A stretch of 64,000 nt of DNA from Mycobacterium pinniadriaticum (GTDB taxonomy: Bacteria > Actinomycetota > Actinomycetes > Mycobacteriales > Mycobacteriaceae), in NCBI RefSeq assembly GCF_026242045.1, contig NZ_JAPJDO010000010.1, positions 1-64,000 on the forward strand, written 5' to 3'. Both the position numbers and the translations under genes were made by a program. This document shows positions 1-8,375 of this stretch, piece by piece. Position 1 is the first letter of the stretch, and each line of letters begins with the position of its first letter. The notes under the pieces are model-generated. The model made no database searches. It was not told where the DNA came from and was given only the letters and a program-made list of their open reading frames with translations.

Positions 1-1
1 G

Positions 2-265
2 AATGTGCACGCCCAGTTGCTGGTGGACAACAACACCCGGCTGTGGGTGTTCAGTCCGCAAACCCTGACGTGTGCCGATCCGCCGGCGATGATCGGCTAC
101 TGCGATCAGGCCCAGGGCAGCAACCGCACCTTCTACGCGCACTACCGCTCACTGGGCGGCCGCAACGGGCACTTCGACTTCCCGGTCGGCGGGCAGCACG
201 ACTGGGGCAACTGGGGACCGCAGCTCGCCGCGATGGCCGACGATGTCGCGGCGGCCATCAGATAG
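2..265 (+). CDS. Antigen 85-family mycolyltransferase/esterase, C-terminal part
   Basis: Only the last 87 codons are in the window; the 5' part lies outside. The residues match the C-terminal lobe of the antigen 85 (FbpA/B/C) and MPT51 (FbpD) alpha/beta-hydrolases, which are secreted and transfer mycolic acids to trehalose or arabinogalactan. Visible signatures are the segment DPPAMIGY, the run NGHFDFP and the closing WGNWGPQLAAM. The residues QHDW occupy the place of THSW in Ag85, so the catalytic histidine position appears kept, whereas MPT51 as I recall it reads DNGW there. The next gene starts 22 bases downstream on the same strand. The family call is firm. Which paralogue it is, and whether the Ser and acid residues are present, cannot be judged from this fragment. 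Confidence 0.85.
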   Translation, partial: NVHAQLLVDNNTRLWVFSPQTLTCADPPAMIGYCDQAQGSNRTFYAHYRSLGGRNGHFDFPVGGQHDWGNWGPQLAAMADDVAAAIR

Positions 266-287
266 CGCACGAGATGGGAGAGTCGAA

Positions 288-1904
288 TTGAGCGAGTCGG
301 GATGGGATTTCGATGTCATCGTGGTCGGGTTCGGTATGGCGGGCGCCTGCGCGGCCATCTCCGCGGCGGAGAGCGGGGCGAAGGTGCTGGTGATCGACCG
401 TGGACTCGGCGGGGGTGCCTCCGCTTTGTCCGGCGGCATCGTCTACGCCGGGGGCGGTACCCCGTACCAGCAGCAGGCCGGTTTCGAAGACAGCCCTGAC
501 AACATGTTCGACTACCTGCACCAGGAGGTCGAGGGTGTCGTCGACGACGAGACCCTGCGCCGATTCTGCGACGGCAGCGTCGACCAATTGGCGTGGCTGG
601 AGAAGCATGGCGCCCGCTTCGCCTCCTCGCTGTGTGATTACAAGACGTCATACCCGACCGATCGGCACTACCTCTACTACTCCGGCAACGAGAAGGCATA
701 TCCCTACAACCGCAACGCTATTCCCGCACCACGCGGCCACCGTCAGATAGCGCCCGGGATGAGTTCGGGCAGGGTGCTGTGGGAAGCCATGCGCGATGCG
801 GCACTCGCGTCGGGAGTCACGTTTGCGCCCATGACGCGCGCCGAGCGGTTGGAATTCACCGCGGCCGGCGAGATCACCGGAATCTCGTGCCGCACCGTCG
901 GGGATGCCGGATCATGGCACTCCCGCCTGAGCCGGCGACTGACGCGGGCCAGCGTGAAGCTGATCAACTGGGTACCGCCGATCGGACAACTCATCAACCG
1001 GCAGGCCGACGCGGTCTGGCGGCGGGCCGCCGAGACACGCAGTTTCACCGCACCGGCAGTGGTTCTGGCCGCCGGCGGGTTCATCTTCAACCGGGATATG
1101 GTTCGCCGGCACGCGCCGGCCCATGTGCTGGTATCTCCCCTGGGCACCGCCGGCGACGACGGCTCGGGCATCCTCCTCGGCCTCAGTGCGGGCGGCTCGG
1201 CGGAATTCCTCGACCGCGTGACCGCCTGGCGCTTCATCTCACCTCCGTCGGCGATGATCGAAGGTGTCGCGGTGGGGCTCAGCGGTGCGCGGATCGCGAA
1301 CGAAGATCTGTACGGAGCAACCCACGCCCGGGCCATGATCCGCGATTACAGCGGTAAAGGATTCCTGGTGTTGGACTCACGGATGTGGGATCGCGCGAAG
1401 TCGCAATTCTTCTCGCAGACACAACTTTTCCAGCGCGCCATGATGGCACCGGTTTTCGCCGGGGCGCACCGGAAGGCGGATACGCTGGCCGGACTGGCAG
1501 CCAAGCTCGGCGTGTCACAGACCGGCCTGTCAGCCACCGTCGACGCCTACAACGCGGCCATCCGTGACGGTCGCGAGGATCCGCTGCACAAGGCGGCCGA
1601 GGTGTGCACACCCATCCAGCAGCCGCCCTTTTACGGCATCGACATCTCGCTGAAGCCCTCTCCGCTGGACTTCGTGCCCGGCCTGACCTTGGGCGGATTG
1701 ACGGTGGATTCCGCCAGCGGCCAGGTTCGACGAGTCGACGGCACGTCGATACCCGGCCTGTACGCGGCGGGCCGCAATGCCGTCGGCGTCTGCTCCAACT
1801 CGTATGTCAGCGGGCTTTCGCTGGCCGACTGTGTGTTCTCGGGCAGACGCGCGGGCGAGCACGCGGCCCGTACCCGAGCAGGGACGGCAACCGGCCACGG
1901 CTGA
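288..1904 (+). CDS. FAD-dependent oxidoreductase (fumarate reductase / 3-ketosteroid dehydrogenase type)
   Basis: A 538-residue flavoprotein of the FAD_binding_2 superfamily, which includes 3-ketosteroid delta1-dehydrogenase (KstD) and fumarate reductase. An N-terminal dinucleotide fold shows GFGMAG at residues 14-19, followed by a GG-rich FAD-contact stretch (GGGASALSGG). The C-terminal FAD loop reads GLYAAGR...YVSGLSLADCVFSGRRAG, typical of the superfamily. I chose the TTG at 288 because GGGAGAG lies 5 bases upstream and it removes an unconvincing extension that overlaps the previous gene from 243. It ends 5 bases from the end of the convergent molybdopterin gene. A dehydrogenase acting on a cyclic ketone would fit the P450, SDR and CoA-ligase genes nearby. 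The substrate is inference, and fumarate-reductase-like chemistry remains possible. Confidence 0.82.
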   Translation: MSESGWDFDVIVVGFGMAGACAAISAAESGAKVLVIDRGLGGGASALSGGIVYAGGGTPYQQQAGFEDSPDNMFDYLHQEVEGVVDDETLRRFCDGSVDQLAWLEKHGARFASSLCDYKTSYPTDRHYLYYSGNEKAYPYNRNAIPAPRGHRQIAPGMSSGRVLWEAMRDAALASGVTFAPMTRAERLEFTAAGEITGISCRTVGDAGSWHSRLSRRLTRASVKLINWVPPIGQLINRQADAVWRRAAETRSFTAPAVVLAAGGFIFNRDMVRRHAPAHVLVSPLGTAGDDGSGILLGLSAGGSAEFLDRVTAWRFISPPSAMIEGVAVGLSGARIANEDLYGATHARAMIRDYSGKGFLVLDSRMWDRAKSQFFSQTQLFQRAMMAPVFAGAHRKADTLAGLAAKLGVSQTGLSATVDAYNAAIRDGREDPLHKAAEVCTPIQQPPFYGIDISLKPSPLDFVPGLTLGGLTVDSASGQVRRVDGTSIPGLYAAGRNAVGVCSNSYVSGLSLADCVFSGRRAGEHAARTRAGTATGHG

Positions 1905-1909
1905 ACCGG

Positions 1910-4090
1910 CTAACCCGGACCGATCCGCTCCACACCCACAAACGCAGAACTCAACGCCGGGGTCTGCGACAGCGGATCGATCGGGGAGCCGCCGACGAGC
2001 AGATTACGGTTCACGCCGAACGACATCGGCGCCGCCCCGCCGCGGGGGTCGAATACCCGCGAACCCCAGCCGTGGTCGACGATGACCACCCCGGGCCGCG
2101 GCCGGTCGTTCACCTCGGCGGCGAGTTCGACCTCACCGACCTCGGAGAACACCCGGACGCGATCGCCATCGGCAATACCGAGCGCCGCCGCGTCGGCGGC
2201 GTTGATCACCGCGTGGTTGTCCTTGCCCGACGGATGCAGGCCGTCGATGTCGTTGAGCCAGGAGTTCATCGAATGCCGGCGACGGCTGTTCGCCAGCTGG
2301 AAGGGCAGCCCGGCCGGTGGTTGCGGATGCGGCTCGCCCAACAGTTCCAGGGTGCGTGCGACGAACTCCGGTGGGGCGACATGGATCCGCTTGTCGGCGG
2401 TGCGTAAAGCCTTTCGCAGCTGCCCGAATTCACGCTGCCCGAACACCCAACCGTGCGGGTGGGCCATGACGGCTCGCCAGCTGATACCGCGGCTGGCCGC
2501 GACGAGCATCCGGTCGATCCAGTGCGGACCGAACGCCAGCGACGGCCGTCGCGTGACTCTGGCGATCGCGCGGGTAGCGCTGACGAATCCGTTGACACCC
2601 CGAATGCCGAGGAAGGGCCGCTTCATCGCCAGCGTGAGGTCGAGGAAGAACCGCCACTCCTCGCGGGCCTCGCCCGCCGGCTCGACCGCCCGTCGTCCGT
2701 ACTGGATGTAGGGCTCGTCGTGCAGGCCGCTGGTCAGCGCGAGCAGGTCGTCACGTTCCAGCCAGTGGGCGGCGGGCAACAGCCAATGCGCGTGCCGGTG
2801 GCTCTCGCGCTGCAGGAAGTCGATCACCACCAGCAGGTCCAGTTGGCCCAGCGCGGCGTCGAGCCGCGCGCCGTCGGGGCCCGAGACGACGGGGTTGCCC
2901 GCGTTGATCACCATGGCCCGGATCTGCCCCCGGCCGGGCGTGGTGATCTCGTCGGGCAATTCGTCGAGGCCGTGATGGCCGGCCACCATCGACCGGCCCT
3001 GCAGCCGACTGCGATGGTCCGCGGGCTTGGCCAGCGCCGCCAACTTCAGCGCGTCGACGTAGCCGCGTTCGAAGCGGCGGCCGCCGGGGCGATCCATCCG
3101 GCCGGTGATCACGTTGAGGACATGACCCAGCCACTCGCCGATGGTTCCGGCCACATGCAGCGACACCCCGGTCCGGGTGATCACCATCGCGCCCGGGGCG
3201 GCGGCGAAATCCCGTGCCAAATTCTCGATTTCGGCCTTCGGAATGTCACACCGCGCGGCCAGGTCGTCGAGGTCGGCCGCCGCGAGCAGGCTGCGCAACG
3301 CGGGCACCCCGCGGGCCAGGTCGGCACAGTCGCCCCAGTGCTCGAGGCCCTCGTCGAGAATGACCTTGACCATGCCGAGCAGCAGCGCCCAATCCTGACC
3401 GGGACGGATCGCCAGATGTGTGTCGGCCTTCTCGGCGCTCTCGGTGCGGATCGGGTCGACCACCACGATCCTGGCCCCCTGCCGTTGCCGTGCCAGTGCG
3501 CGCTTCCACCCACCGGGCACGGTCTCCACCCAATTCCAGGCGCTGACGGCGGGATTGGCGCCGACCAGTAGGAAGAAATCGCAGCTGTCGACATCGGAGA
3601 CGGGGACGAACAGCTGCGACCCGTACATGGCCTGGGCGACCACGTGCAAGGCGTTCTGGTCCACCGAGCCGACGTAGTAGCGGTTCTGGCTGCCGATGGC
3701 GTCGAGCCAGCCGGTCATGAAGAGCAGGTTCGACGACGAGAACCCGGCCGGGTTGCCGGTGTAGGTGGCCACCGCGTCCGGTCCGCCGGCGTCGATGATC
3801 GCCGACATCCGCGCCGCGATGTCGGCGATCGCCTCGTCCCACGTTGCCTCGACGTAGGTCTCACCCACCCGGCGCAGCGGCCGGGTGATCCGGCGGGGAT
3901 GCTCGACGAGCCGGCCGGCGGTGCGGCCCTTGGCGCAGAAATCGGCCCAGCTGTGCGGATTCTGTTTGTCCGCAGAGATTTTCACGACCCGCCCGGACTC
4001 GACGGTGACCTCGACACCGCACGAGGCCAGGCAGTACCGGCAGAACGTGTGCACGGTCTGCTGCGGAGCGGGGCTAGGCGATGGCGTCAA
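1910..4090 (-). CDS. Molybdopterin-dependent oxidoreductase with [4Fe-4S] cluster
   Basis: A 726-residue member of the DMSO reductase family (bis-MGD molybdoenzymes). The N-terminus carries the iron-sulfur motif C17-x2-C20-x3-C24-x27-C52 (CRYCLASC ... DFCAKG). Molybdopterin-oxidoreductase segments follow, for example YTGNPAGFSSSN and the GANPAVSAWNW region, and a C-terminal dinucleotide-binding barrel ends near NRNLLVGG. No Tat signal is visible, so it is probably cytoplasmic. I take the TTG at 4090, which overlaps the upstream kinase gene by 17 bases; a GTG 36 bases further in is the alternative. It is the last gene of a leftward operon (P450, SDR, kinase, this gene). The substrate is unknown. 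A role in hydroxylating or reducing an intermediate of the local pathway is inference. Confidence 0.85.
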   Translation of the reverse strand: MTPSPSPAPQQTVHTFCRYCLASCGVEVTVESGRVVKISADKQNPHSWADFCAKGRTAGRLVEHPRRITRPLRRVGETYVEATWDEAIADIAARMSAIIDAGGPDAVATYTGNPAGFSSSNLLFMTGWLDAIGSQNRYYVGSVDQNALHVVAQAMYGSQLFVPVSDVDSCDFFLLVGANPAVSAWNWVETVPGGWKRALARQRQGARIVVVDPIRTESAEKADTHLAIRPGQDWALLLGMVKVILDEGLEHWGDCADLARGVPALRSLLAAADLDDLAARCDIPKAEIENLARDFAAAPGAMVITRTGVSLHVAGTIGEWLGHVLNVITGRMDRPGGRRFERGYVDALKLAALAKPADHRSRLQGRSMVAGHHGLDELPDEITTPGRGQIRAMVINAGNPVVSGPDGARLDAALGQLDLLVVIDFLQRESHRHAHWLLPAAHWLERDDLLALTSGLHDEPYIQYGRRAVEPAGEAREEWRFFLDLTLAMKRPFLGIRGVNGFVSATRAIARVTRRPSLAFGPHWIDRMLVAASRGISWRAVMAHPHGWVFGQREFGQLRKALRTADKRIHVAPPEFVARTLELLGEPHPQPPAGLPFQLANSRRRHSMNSWLNDIDGLHPSGKDNHAVINAADAAALGIADGDRVRVFSEVGEVELAAEVNDRPRPGVVIVDHGWGSRVFDPRGGAAPMSFGVNRNLLVGGSPIDPLSQTPALSSAFVGVERIGPG

Positions 4091-5144
4091 GGGCTGCGCG
4101 AGTCTCCAATTCCACGAAGGCCGCCGCGTAGCGCTGGGCGAACGCCAGGCAGATCTCCGGGCGTTGCCAGGCGTCGCCGCCGCTGAGGGTGGCGATCCAG
4201 ATCGCCAGTCCATGAGCCACCGAGGCGCGGTACCGTATCCACACCTCGTCGGCCGACGGCATCTCGTCGGCGGGCAGCGTCAGCGCCGCGCGGTATTCCT
4301 CGACGAGCGCGCGTTCGGCGGAACGCCGATCCTCGATCGTCAGCGCGCCTTGCAGGAAGTAGCCCAGGTCCAGTGAGAAGTTGCCACGCCGCACCATCTG
4401 CCAGTCCAGAAACCCGACCTCGCCGTCGGGCAGCACATAGGTGTTGCCGATGTGCGGGTCGCCGTGCAGCAGGGTCGGTGCGGTCTTGGTCAGCGTCGTG
4501 ATGTAGCGGGCCCAGACATCGACGAACAGGTCTGTGCCGGTCATGGCCGGGATCTCGGCGGGCACCGTGTCGCCGAGGCGTTCGTAGGCGATGTCCAGTG
4601 GCGCCAGTTCCAGGCCGGCGAACGGGACGAACGGTTCGACCCAGGCCAGCCGCGGGTCGTTCACCAGCTGATCACCCCAGAACTGGCTGTGCATCCGGGC
4701 CAGCCCGCGCACGCCGCTGGCGGCCTGATCCACCGTCAGCGGTCGTGTCGAATCACGCGGGTCGGCCCCCAGGGCCGAGACGTCCTCCATGACCATCAGG
4801 AAGTTCGACGCGGACTCGTCGTAGACCGCCGCGTACACCCGCGGATGGGCAAGGGGCAGAGTCACTCCCGAGGAGAACAGTCGCGGCTCGTGGTAAAGCC
4901 CGCTGGTGAGTGCCACCAACTCGGCGTGGGCCGGGTCGACTGCCTTGGCGAACACCGTGTCCGGCCCGGTACCCGCCGCGTAGGACAGCCGCAAGCGGGC
5001 CCGCCGGTTGGTCCCGTCGTCCCGCAGTGCCACCTCGACGGCGCCGACTTCGGCATCCGGGAAGTGCGAGCCGAGCGCGGCGGTCATCCACTCGGGGGTG
5101 ATCTCGTCCCACTCGCTGGGGACGGTGAGATCGGGCACGGTCAC
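4074..5144 (-). CDS. Phosphotransferase of the APH/choline-kinase fold
   Basis: A 356-residue protein kinase-like phosphotransferase (APH family). The catalytic loop reads LLHGDPHIGN and the metal-binding site is FLDWQM, so the Brenner motif and the DFG-like Asp are both present. The start is GTG at 5144 inside a GTGA overlap with the upstream SDR stop, implying translational coupling. Mycobacterial genomes often place such kinases beside P450, SDR or acyl-CoA dehydrogenase genes, where they are usually labelled aminoglycoside phosphotransferases although drug resistance is unlikely. In this operon a kinase for an alcohol or other pathway intermediate is a reasonable guess, but nothing in the sequence gives the acceptor. 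Confidence 0.82.
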   Translation of the reverse strand: MTVPDLTVPSEWDEITPEWMTAALGSHFPDAEVGAVEVALRDDGTNRRARLRLSYAAGTGPDTVFAKAVDPAHAELVALTSGLYHEPRLFSSGVTLPLAHPRVYAAVYDESASNFLMVMEDVSALGADPRDSTRPLTVDQAASGVRGLARMHSQFWGDQLVNDPRLAWVEPFVPFAGLELAPLDIAYERLGDTVPAEIPAMTGTDLFVDVWARYITTLTKTAPTLLHGDPHIGNTYVLPDGEVGFLDWQMVRRGNFSLDLGYFLQGALTIEDRRSAERALVEEYRAALTLPADEMPSADEVWIRYRASVAHGLAIWIATLSGGDAWQRPEICLAFAQRYAAAFVELETRAALDAIA

Positions 5145-5980
5145 TTCAAGCAGCTGCCGCCGTCGACGGGCAGCGTGACACCGGTGATGAAGCGGGCCTC
5201 GTCGGAGGCCAGGAACAGCACCGCGTTGGCGATGTCCTCGGGTTCGACCCAGCCGATCGGCAGCGTGTGCATCAGCTGCCCGACGACCTTCATGTCCTCC
5301 GGACCCGGGTTCTCCAGATCGGGGCGGAACAGCTTCATCGTGCCCTCATTCATGAACAGCGGGGTGTTCACGTTCGTCGGGTGCACCGAGTTGACCCGGA
5401 TGTTCTGCGCGCCCAGTTCGACGGCGAACGTGCGCATCAGGCCCACCACGCCGTGCTTGGCGGCCACGTAGTGGCCGGTGTGCGGGTAGGCCTTGAGCCC
5501 ACCGACGGAGCTGGTCAGGATGATCGACCCGCCGCGGCCGCCTTCGAGGATGTGCGGCACGCCGGCCTTCACCGTCTTCCACACCCCGGCGAGGTTGATG
5601 TCGATCATCGCCGTCCAGTCGGTCTCGCTGGTCTTGTCCAGCGTCTCCCCGCCGTTGCCGATACCGGCGTTCGCGACGATGACGTCGAGCCGGCCGAATT
5701 CCTCGACACCGGAGTCGACGGCGCTCTTGAGCGCGTCGTAGTCACGGACGTCGACCTCGGCGGTGAAGATGCGTCCGCCGGCGTTCTTGACCAGATCAGC
5801 GGTCTCGGCCAGATCCTCTGGGGTGGACGCGGCGATGAGGTCGACCGTGTCGATCTTCTTGCAGATGTCGACCGCGATGATGTCGGCGCCCTCCTGCGCC
5901 AGCCGGACCGCGTGGGCGCGTCCCTGCCCGCGTGCCGCGCCGGTGATGAATGCGACCTTGCCTTCTACCCGTCCTGCCAT
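5141..5980 (-). CDS. Mycofactocin-type SDR family oxidoreductase
   Basis: A 279-residue short-chain dehydrogenase. The nucleotide motif TGAARGQGRAHA is the form seen in mycofactocin-coupled SDRs, which retain NAD(H) tightly and regenerate it through the peptide-derived cofactor mycofactocin instead of releasing it. Other landmarks are NAG (VANAGIG), the catalytic serine in LTSSVGG, YVAAK for the Tyr-Lys pair and the C-terminal PVDGGSCLK. An insertion after VDICKKID is also typical of that subgroup. I chose ATG 5980 because the protein then begins MAGRVEGKVAF, the usual family N-terminus. An in-frame ATG at 6019 overlaps the P450 stop as ATGA and would add 13 residues. It probably oxidises a secondary alcohol, perhaps one made by the neighbouring P450. 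Confidence 0.87.
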   Translation of the reverse strand: MAGRVEGKVAFITGAARGQGRAHAVRLAQEGADIIAVDICKKIDTVDLIAASTPEDLAETADLVKNAGGRIFTAEVDVRDYDALKSAVDSGVEEFGRLDVIVANAGIGNGGETLDKTSETDWTAMIDINLAGVWKTVKAGVPHILEGGRGGSIILTSSVGGLKAYPHTGHYVAAKHGVVGLMRTFAVELGAQNIRVNSVHPTNVNTPLFMNEGTMKLFRPDLENPGPEDMKVVGQLMHTLPIGWVEPEDIANAVLFLASDEARFITGVTLPVDGGSCLK

Positions 5981-6015
5981 GGTGTCTTCAATCCTCGTGT
6001 CGTGGTTGGTGGAGG

Positions 6016-7197
6016 TCATTCAACGATCGTCGGCATGGCGTCCCAGCCGCGGACCGCAGTGGTTTGGGACTTGACCGCGTTCGGCCAGTCGACGTCCCAG
6101 GTGGGGAAGCGCTTGAGGATCTCCTCGAGGGCGATGCGACCCTCCATCCGGGCCAGCGCGTTGCCCATGCAGAAATGGGTGCCCGCCCCGAACGTCATGT
6201 GCGACTTCAATTCCCGGTGAATGTCGAACACGTCACCGTTGGGAGCGAACCGGCGATGGTCCCGGTTTGCCGAACCGACGAGCATCAGCATCGCCGAACC
6301 CTCGGGCACGGTCTGCCCGTAGTACTCGACGTCGCGGGCGACGTAGCGGGCGATCTGCAATGCCGGCGGCTCCCAGCGCAGGATCTCCTCGATCGCCTGG
6401 GGGATCAGGGCCGGATTCGCGGCCAGCTCGCGACGCTGGTCCGGGTACTCGGCCAGCGTCTTGCCGGCCCAGCCGATCAGCCGGGTGGTGGTCTCGGACC
6501 CGGCGGTCGCGATCACCGTCAAGTACAGCAGAAGTTCCTCGCGATGCAGCCGCCGCACCGTACCGGTCTCGTCGGTGAACTCGGCGTTGAGCAGATCGGT
6601 CATGATGTCGTCGGACGGGTGGTCGCGCCGGTAGTCGATGAATTCGGCGAATACCTCACCGGTGGCCAGCAGGTCGACCTTCTCCGACTGCAGTGTCGCC
6701 TCACCGTGATCGGTGATCTGGCGCTGGCGATCTTCGGGAATGCCCAGCAACATGCCGATCACCCGCATCGGCATCTGCTCGCCGAGATCGTTGACGAAGT
6801 CGAACCGGCCGGTGCCGACCAACGGATCCAGGCAGCGGGTGGTGAACTCGCGGATCTGCGGCTCCAGTGCGGCCACCTTGCGCGGGGTGAACACCCGCGA
6901 GAGCAGATTGCGGTGGATGTTATGGATCGGTGGATCCTCGAAAATCAGTGTCCCGGTCGGGATTTCCATCCCGGACTTGATGATCTCCAGCAACGCGCCC
7001 CGACCGGAAATGAAGGTCTCGTGGTCGATGACGGCCTTGTTGACGTCGTCGAACCGGCTCAGCGCATAGAAGTCGAGGTCCGGGTTGTAGTAGAGGGGCG
7101 CTTCCTCGCGGAGCCGCGCAAACATCGGAAACGGGTTGATGTTTTGGTCGACGTCGTACGGATCGTAATGAAGATCCCTGTCGGCACTGACTGTCAC
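6016..7197 (-). CDS. Cytochrome P450
   Basis: A 393-residue bacterial class I P450 monooxygenase. The I-helix oxygen-activation motif is TAGSETTT, the K-helix has EEILRWEPP, and the heme loop FGAGTHFCMGNALAR places the thiolate ligand at C343. The GTG at 7197 is preceded by GGAAGGGA at a good distance, so I prefer it to the ATG at 7248. It is the first gene of the leftward operon with the mycofactocin SDR, the APH kinase and the molybdoenzyme. Its promoter region contains the palindrome at 7297-7313. It needs an electron-transfer partner; the only ferredoxin of the P450 type in the window is at 9049. Hydroxylation of a hydrophobic substrate is expected, and I do not assign a CYP family. Confidence 0.9.
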   Translation of the reverse strand: MTVSADRDLHYDPYDVDQNINPFPMFARLREEAPLYYNPDLDFYALSRFDDVNKAVIDHETFISGRGALLEIIKSGMEIPTGTLIFEDPPIHNIHRNLLSRVFTPRKVAALEPQIREFTTRCLDPLVGTGRFDFVNDLGEQMPMRVIGMLLGIPEDRQRQITDHGEATLQSEKVDLLATGEVFAEFIDYRRDHPSDDIMTDLLNAEFTDETGTVRRLHREELLLYLTVIATAGSETTTRLIGWAGKTLAEYPDQRRELAANPALIPQAIEEILRWEPPALQIARYVARDVEYYGQTVPEGSAMLMLVGSANRDHRRFAPNGDVFDIHRELKSHMTFGAGTHFCMGNALARMEGRIALEEILKRFPTWDVDWPNAVKSQTTAVRGWDAMPTIVE

Positions 7198-7296
7198 CGG
7201 GTGTCCCTTCCGTGGGCTAGGTGGAGCAACTGTTGCAGTTCGGTTCAAAACGTGTCAATGCCATGTGCGGATTGCGTGAGGTTTGCTGGCGAAGTG

Positions 7297-7313
7297 AGAG
7301 AACATGGTTCTCT
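7297..7313. promoter_or_regulatory. 17-bp palindromic operator, copy 1
   Basis: AGAGAACATGGTTCTCT is a perfect inverted repeat with 7-bp arms around ATG. The same architecture recurs at 17504-17520 and 20269-20285, and with other arms at 20191-20207. It resembles a TetR-family operator, but the half-sites AAC/GTT are three bases apart, unlike the two-base spacing of the cholesterol regulator KstR. Confidence 0.6.
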
Positions 7314-7425
7314 TCCTGCTCGCTTAGCCGCACTAATGGGTTTGTCGCCCACTTCCAGGCGGTAACTGTCGACACGTCCACTCGCACTTTTGCGCGATAG
7401 CGACAGCCTCGGCGAGATCGCATTT

Positions 7426-7443
7426 AAATCAACCGCTTGACTT
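7426..7443. promoter_or_regulatory. Putative operator/-35 motif upstream of SDR
   Basis: AAATCAACCGCTTGACTT is an imperfect dyad (AAATCAA / TTGACTT around CCGC). It matches the sequence before tetR at 8327-8344 in 16 of 18 positions. It contains a TTGACT hexamer (7437-7442), and a second TTGACT lies 24 bases downstream (7461-7466), an arrangement copied at the tetR site. It is a candidate autoregulatory site for the local TetR protein. Confidence 0.55.
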
Positions 7444-7512
7444 GCGTCGGACGAACCGAGTTGACTGCGTACGCCGCCGGACCGGCGTGCGGAGGAGAGG
7501 GATTGGGCCGTC

Positions 7513-8328
7513 ATGGGCAACGAAATGGCAGGCAAGGTCGCCGTCGTCACCGGCGGGGCATCCGGACTCGGGGCGGGCATCGTCGAGCGGTTCCTGGCAG
7601 AGGGTGCAAGCGTCGCGTTCGGCGACATCGACGTCGAACAGGGTCAGGCGCTGGCCGACCGGCACGGCGCCAAGGCGCTGTTCCTGCCGACCGACGTCGC
7701 GGTGACCGAACAGATCACCAGCCTGATCGACGCTGCCGTTGAGCGATTCGGCGAGCTCGACGTGATGGTCAACAATGCCGGGGTCTCGGGGAAGATGCAC
7801 CGCAGTTTCCTCGACGACGACCTTGGTGATTTCGAGCGTGTCATGGTGGTCAACCTGAAGGCCGTGATGGCGGGCACCCGCGACGCCGCCCGGCACATGA
7901 AGGCGACCGGCGGGGGCTCGATCATCAACCTGACCTCGATCGGCGGAATCCAGGCCGGTGGCGGGGTGATGTCTTATCGCGCGTCGAAGGCCGCGGTGAT
8001 CCACTTCACCAAGTGCGCGGCCATCGAACTGGCGAACTACGAGATCCGGGTGAACTGTCTGGCACCCGGCCACATCCGAACCGCCATCGTGTCGAAGTCG
8101 GCACACGGGATGGACGCCGAGCAGGTGGCGAAGTTCGAGGCGGGCATCCGGGCGACCATGCGGGCCGACCGGCCCCTGGAGCGGGAGGGGACCGCGGCCG
8201 ACGTCGCCGAGGCGATCCTGTTCTTCGCCGGCGATCGCTCGCCGTACGTCACCGGGACGGTGCTGCCGGTGGACGGCGGAACCGCGGCGGGCAAGCCGTT
8301 GCCGAAGAAGAAACCCAAGGATTCTTAA
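7513..8328 (+). CDS. SDR family oxidoreductase
   Basis: A 271-residue classical short-chain dehydrogenase. It shows TGGASGLG in the cofactor fold, an acidic residue after beta-2 (GDID, suggesting NAD(H)), VNNAGVSG, the catalytic serine in NLTSIGG and the YRASK pair. The C-terminus ends PLPKKKPKDS, a basic tail beyond the usual DGG motif. The ATG at 7513 has GGAGAGGG about 11 bases upstream; a second ATG four codons on has no better site. It is preceded by the candidate TetR operator and followed 47 bases later by tetR, whose own copy of the operator overlaps this stop codon. It probably oxidises an alcohol in the same pathway as the flanking P450s; the substrate is unknown. Confidence 0.87.
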   Translation: MGNEMAGKVAVVTGGASGLGAGIVERFLAEGASVAFGDIDVEQGQALADRHGAKALFLPTDVAVTEQITSLIDAAVERFGELDVMVNNAGVSGKMHRSFLDDDLGDFERVMVVNLKAVMAGTRDAARHMKATGGGSIINLTSIGGIQAGGGVMSYRASKAAVIHFTKCAAIELANYEIRVNCLAPGHIRTAIVSKSAHGMDAEQVAKFEAGIRATMRADRPLEREGTAADVAEAILFFAGDRSPYVTGTVLPVDGGTAAGKPLPKKKPKDS

Positions 8329-8344
8329 ATCAGTCGCTTGACTT
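8327..8344. promoter_or_regulatory. Putative operator/-35 motif upstream of tetR
   Basis: AAATCAGTCGCTTGACTT is the second copy of the motif at 7426. It overlaps the SDR stop codon. Its TTGACT (8338-8343) is followed 23 bases later by another TTGACT (8361-8366). The pairing before a regulator gene and its divergent-type target suggests TetR autoregulation. Confidence 0.55.
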
Positions 8345-8375
8345 AATGATGATCACGGCGTTGACTCAACACACG

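Larger units (their letters stand above)
7198..7512. other. Divergent promoter region between P450 operon and SDR
   Basis: A 315-base gap between two genes that point away from each other. I see no credible coding frame. It holds the 17-bp palindrome at 7297-7313, nearer the P450 gene, and the 18-bp motif at 7426-7443 with two TTGACT hexamers, nearer the SDR. On the minus strand TTGACA at 7253-7258 could serve as a -35 element for the P450 operon, but no convincing -10 is placed behind it. Confidence 0.6.

Noticed and set aside
7297..7313. KstR (cholesterol regulator) operator
   Set aside because: KstR sites as I know them have AAC and GTT separated by two bases; here there are three, and the outer bases are GAG/CTC.
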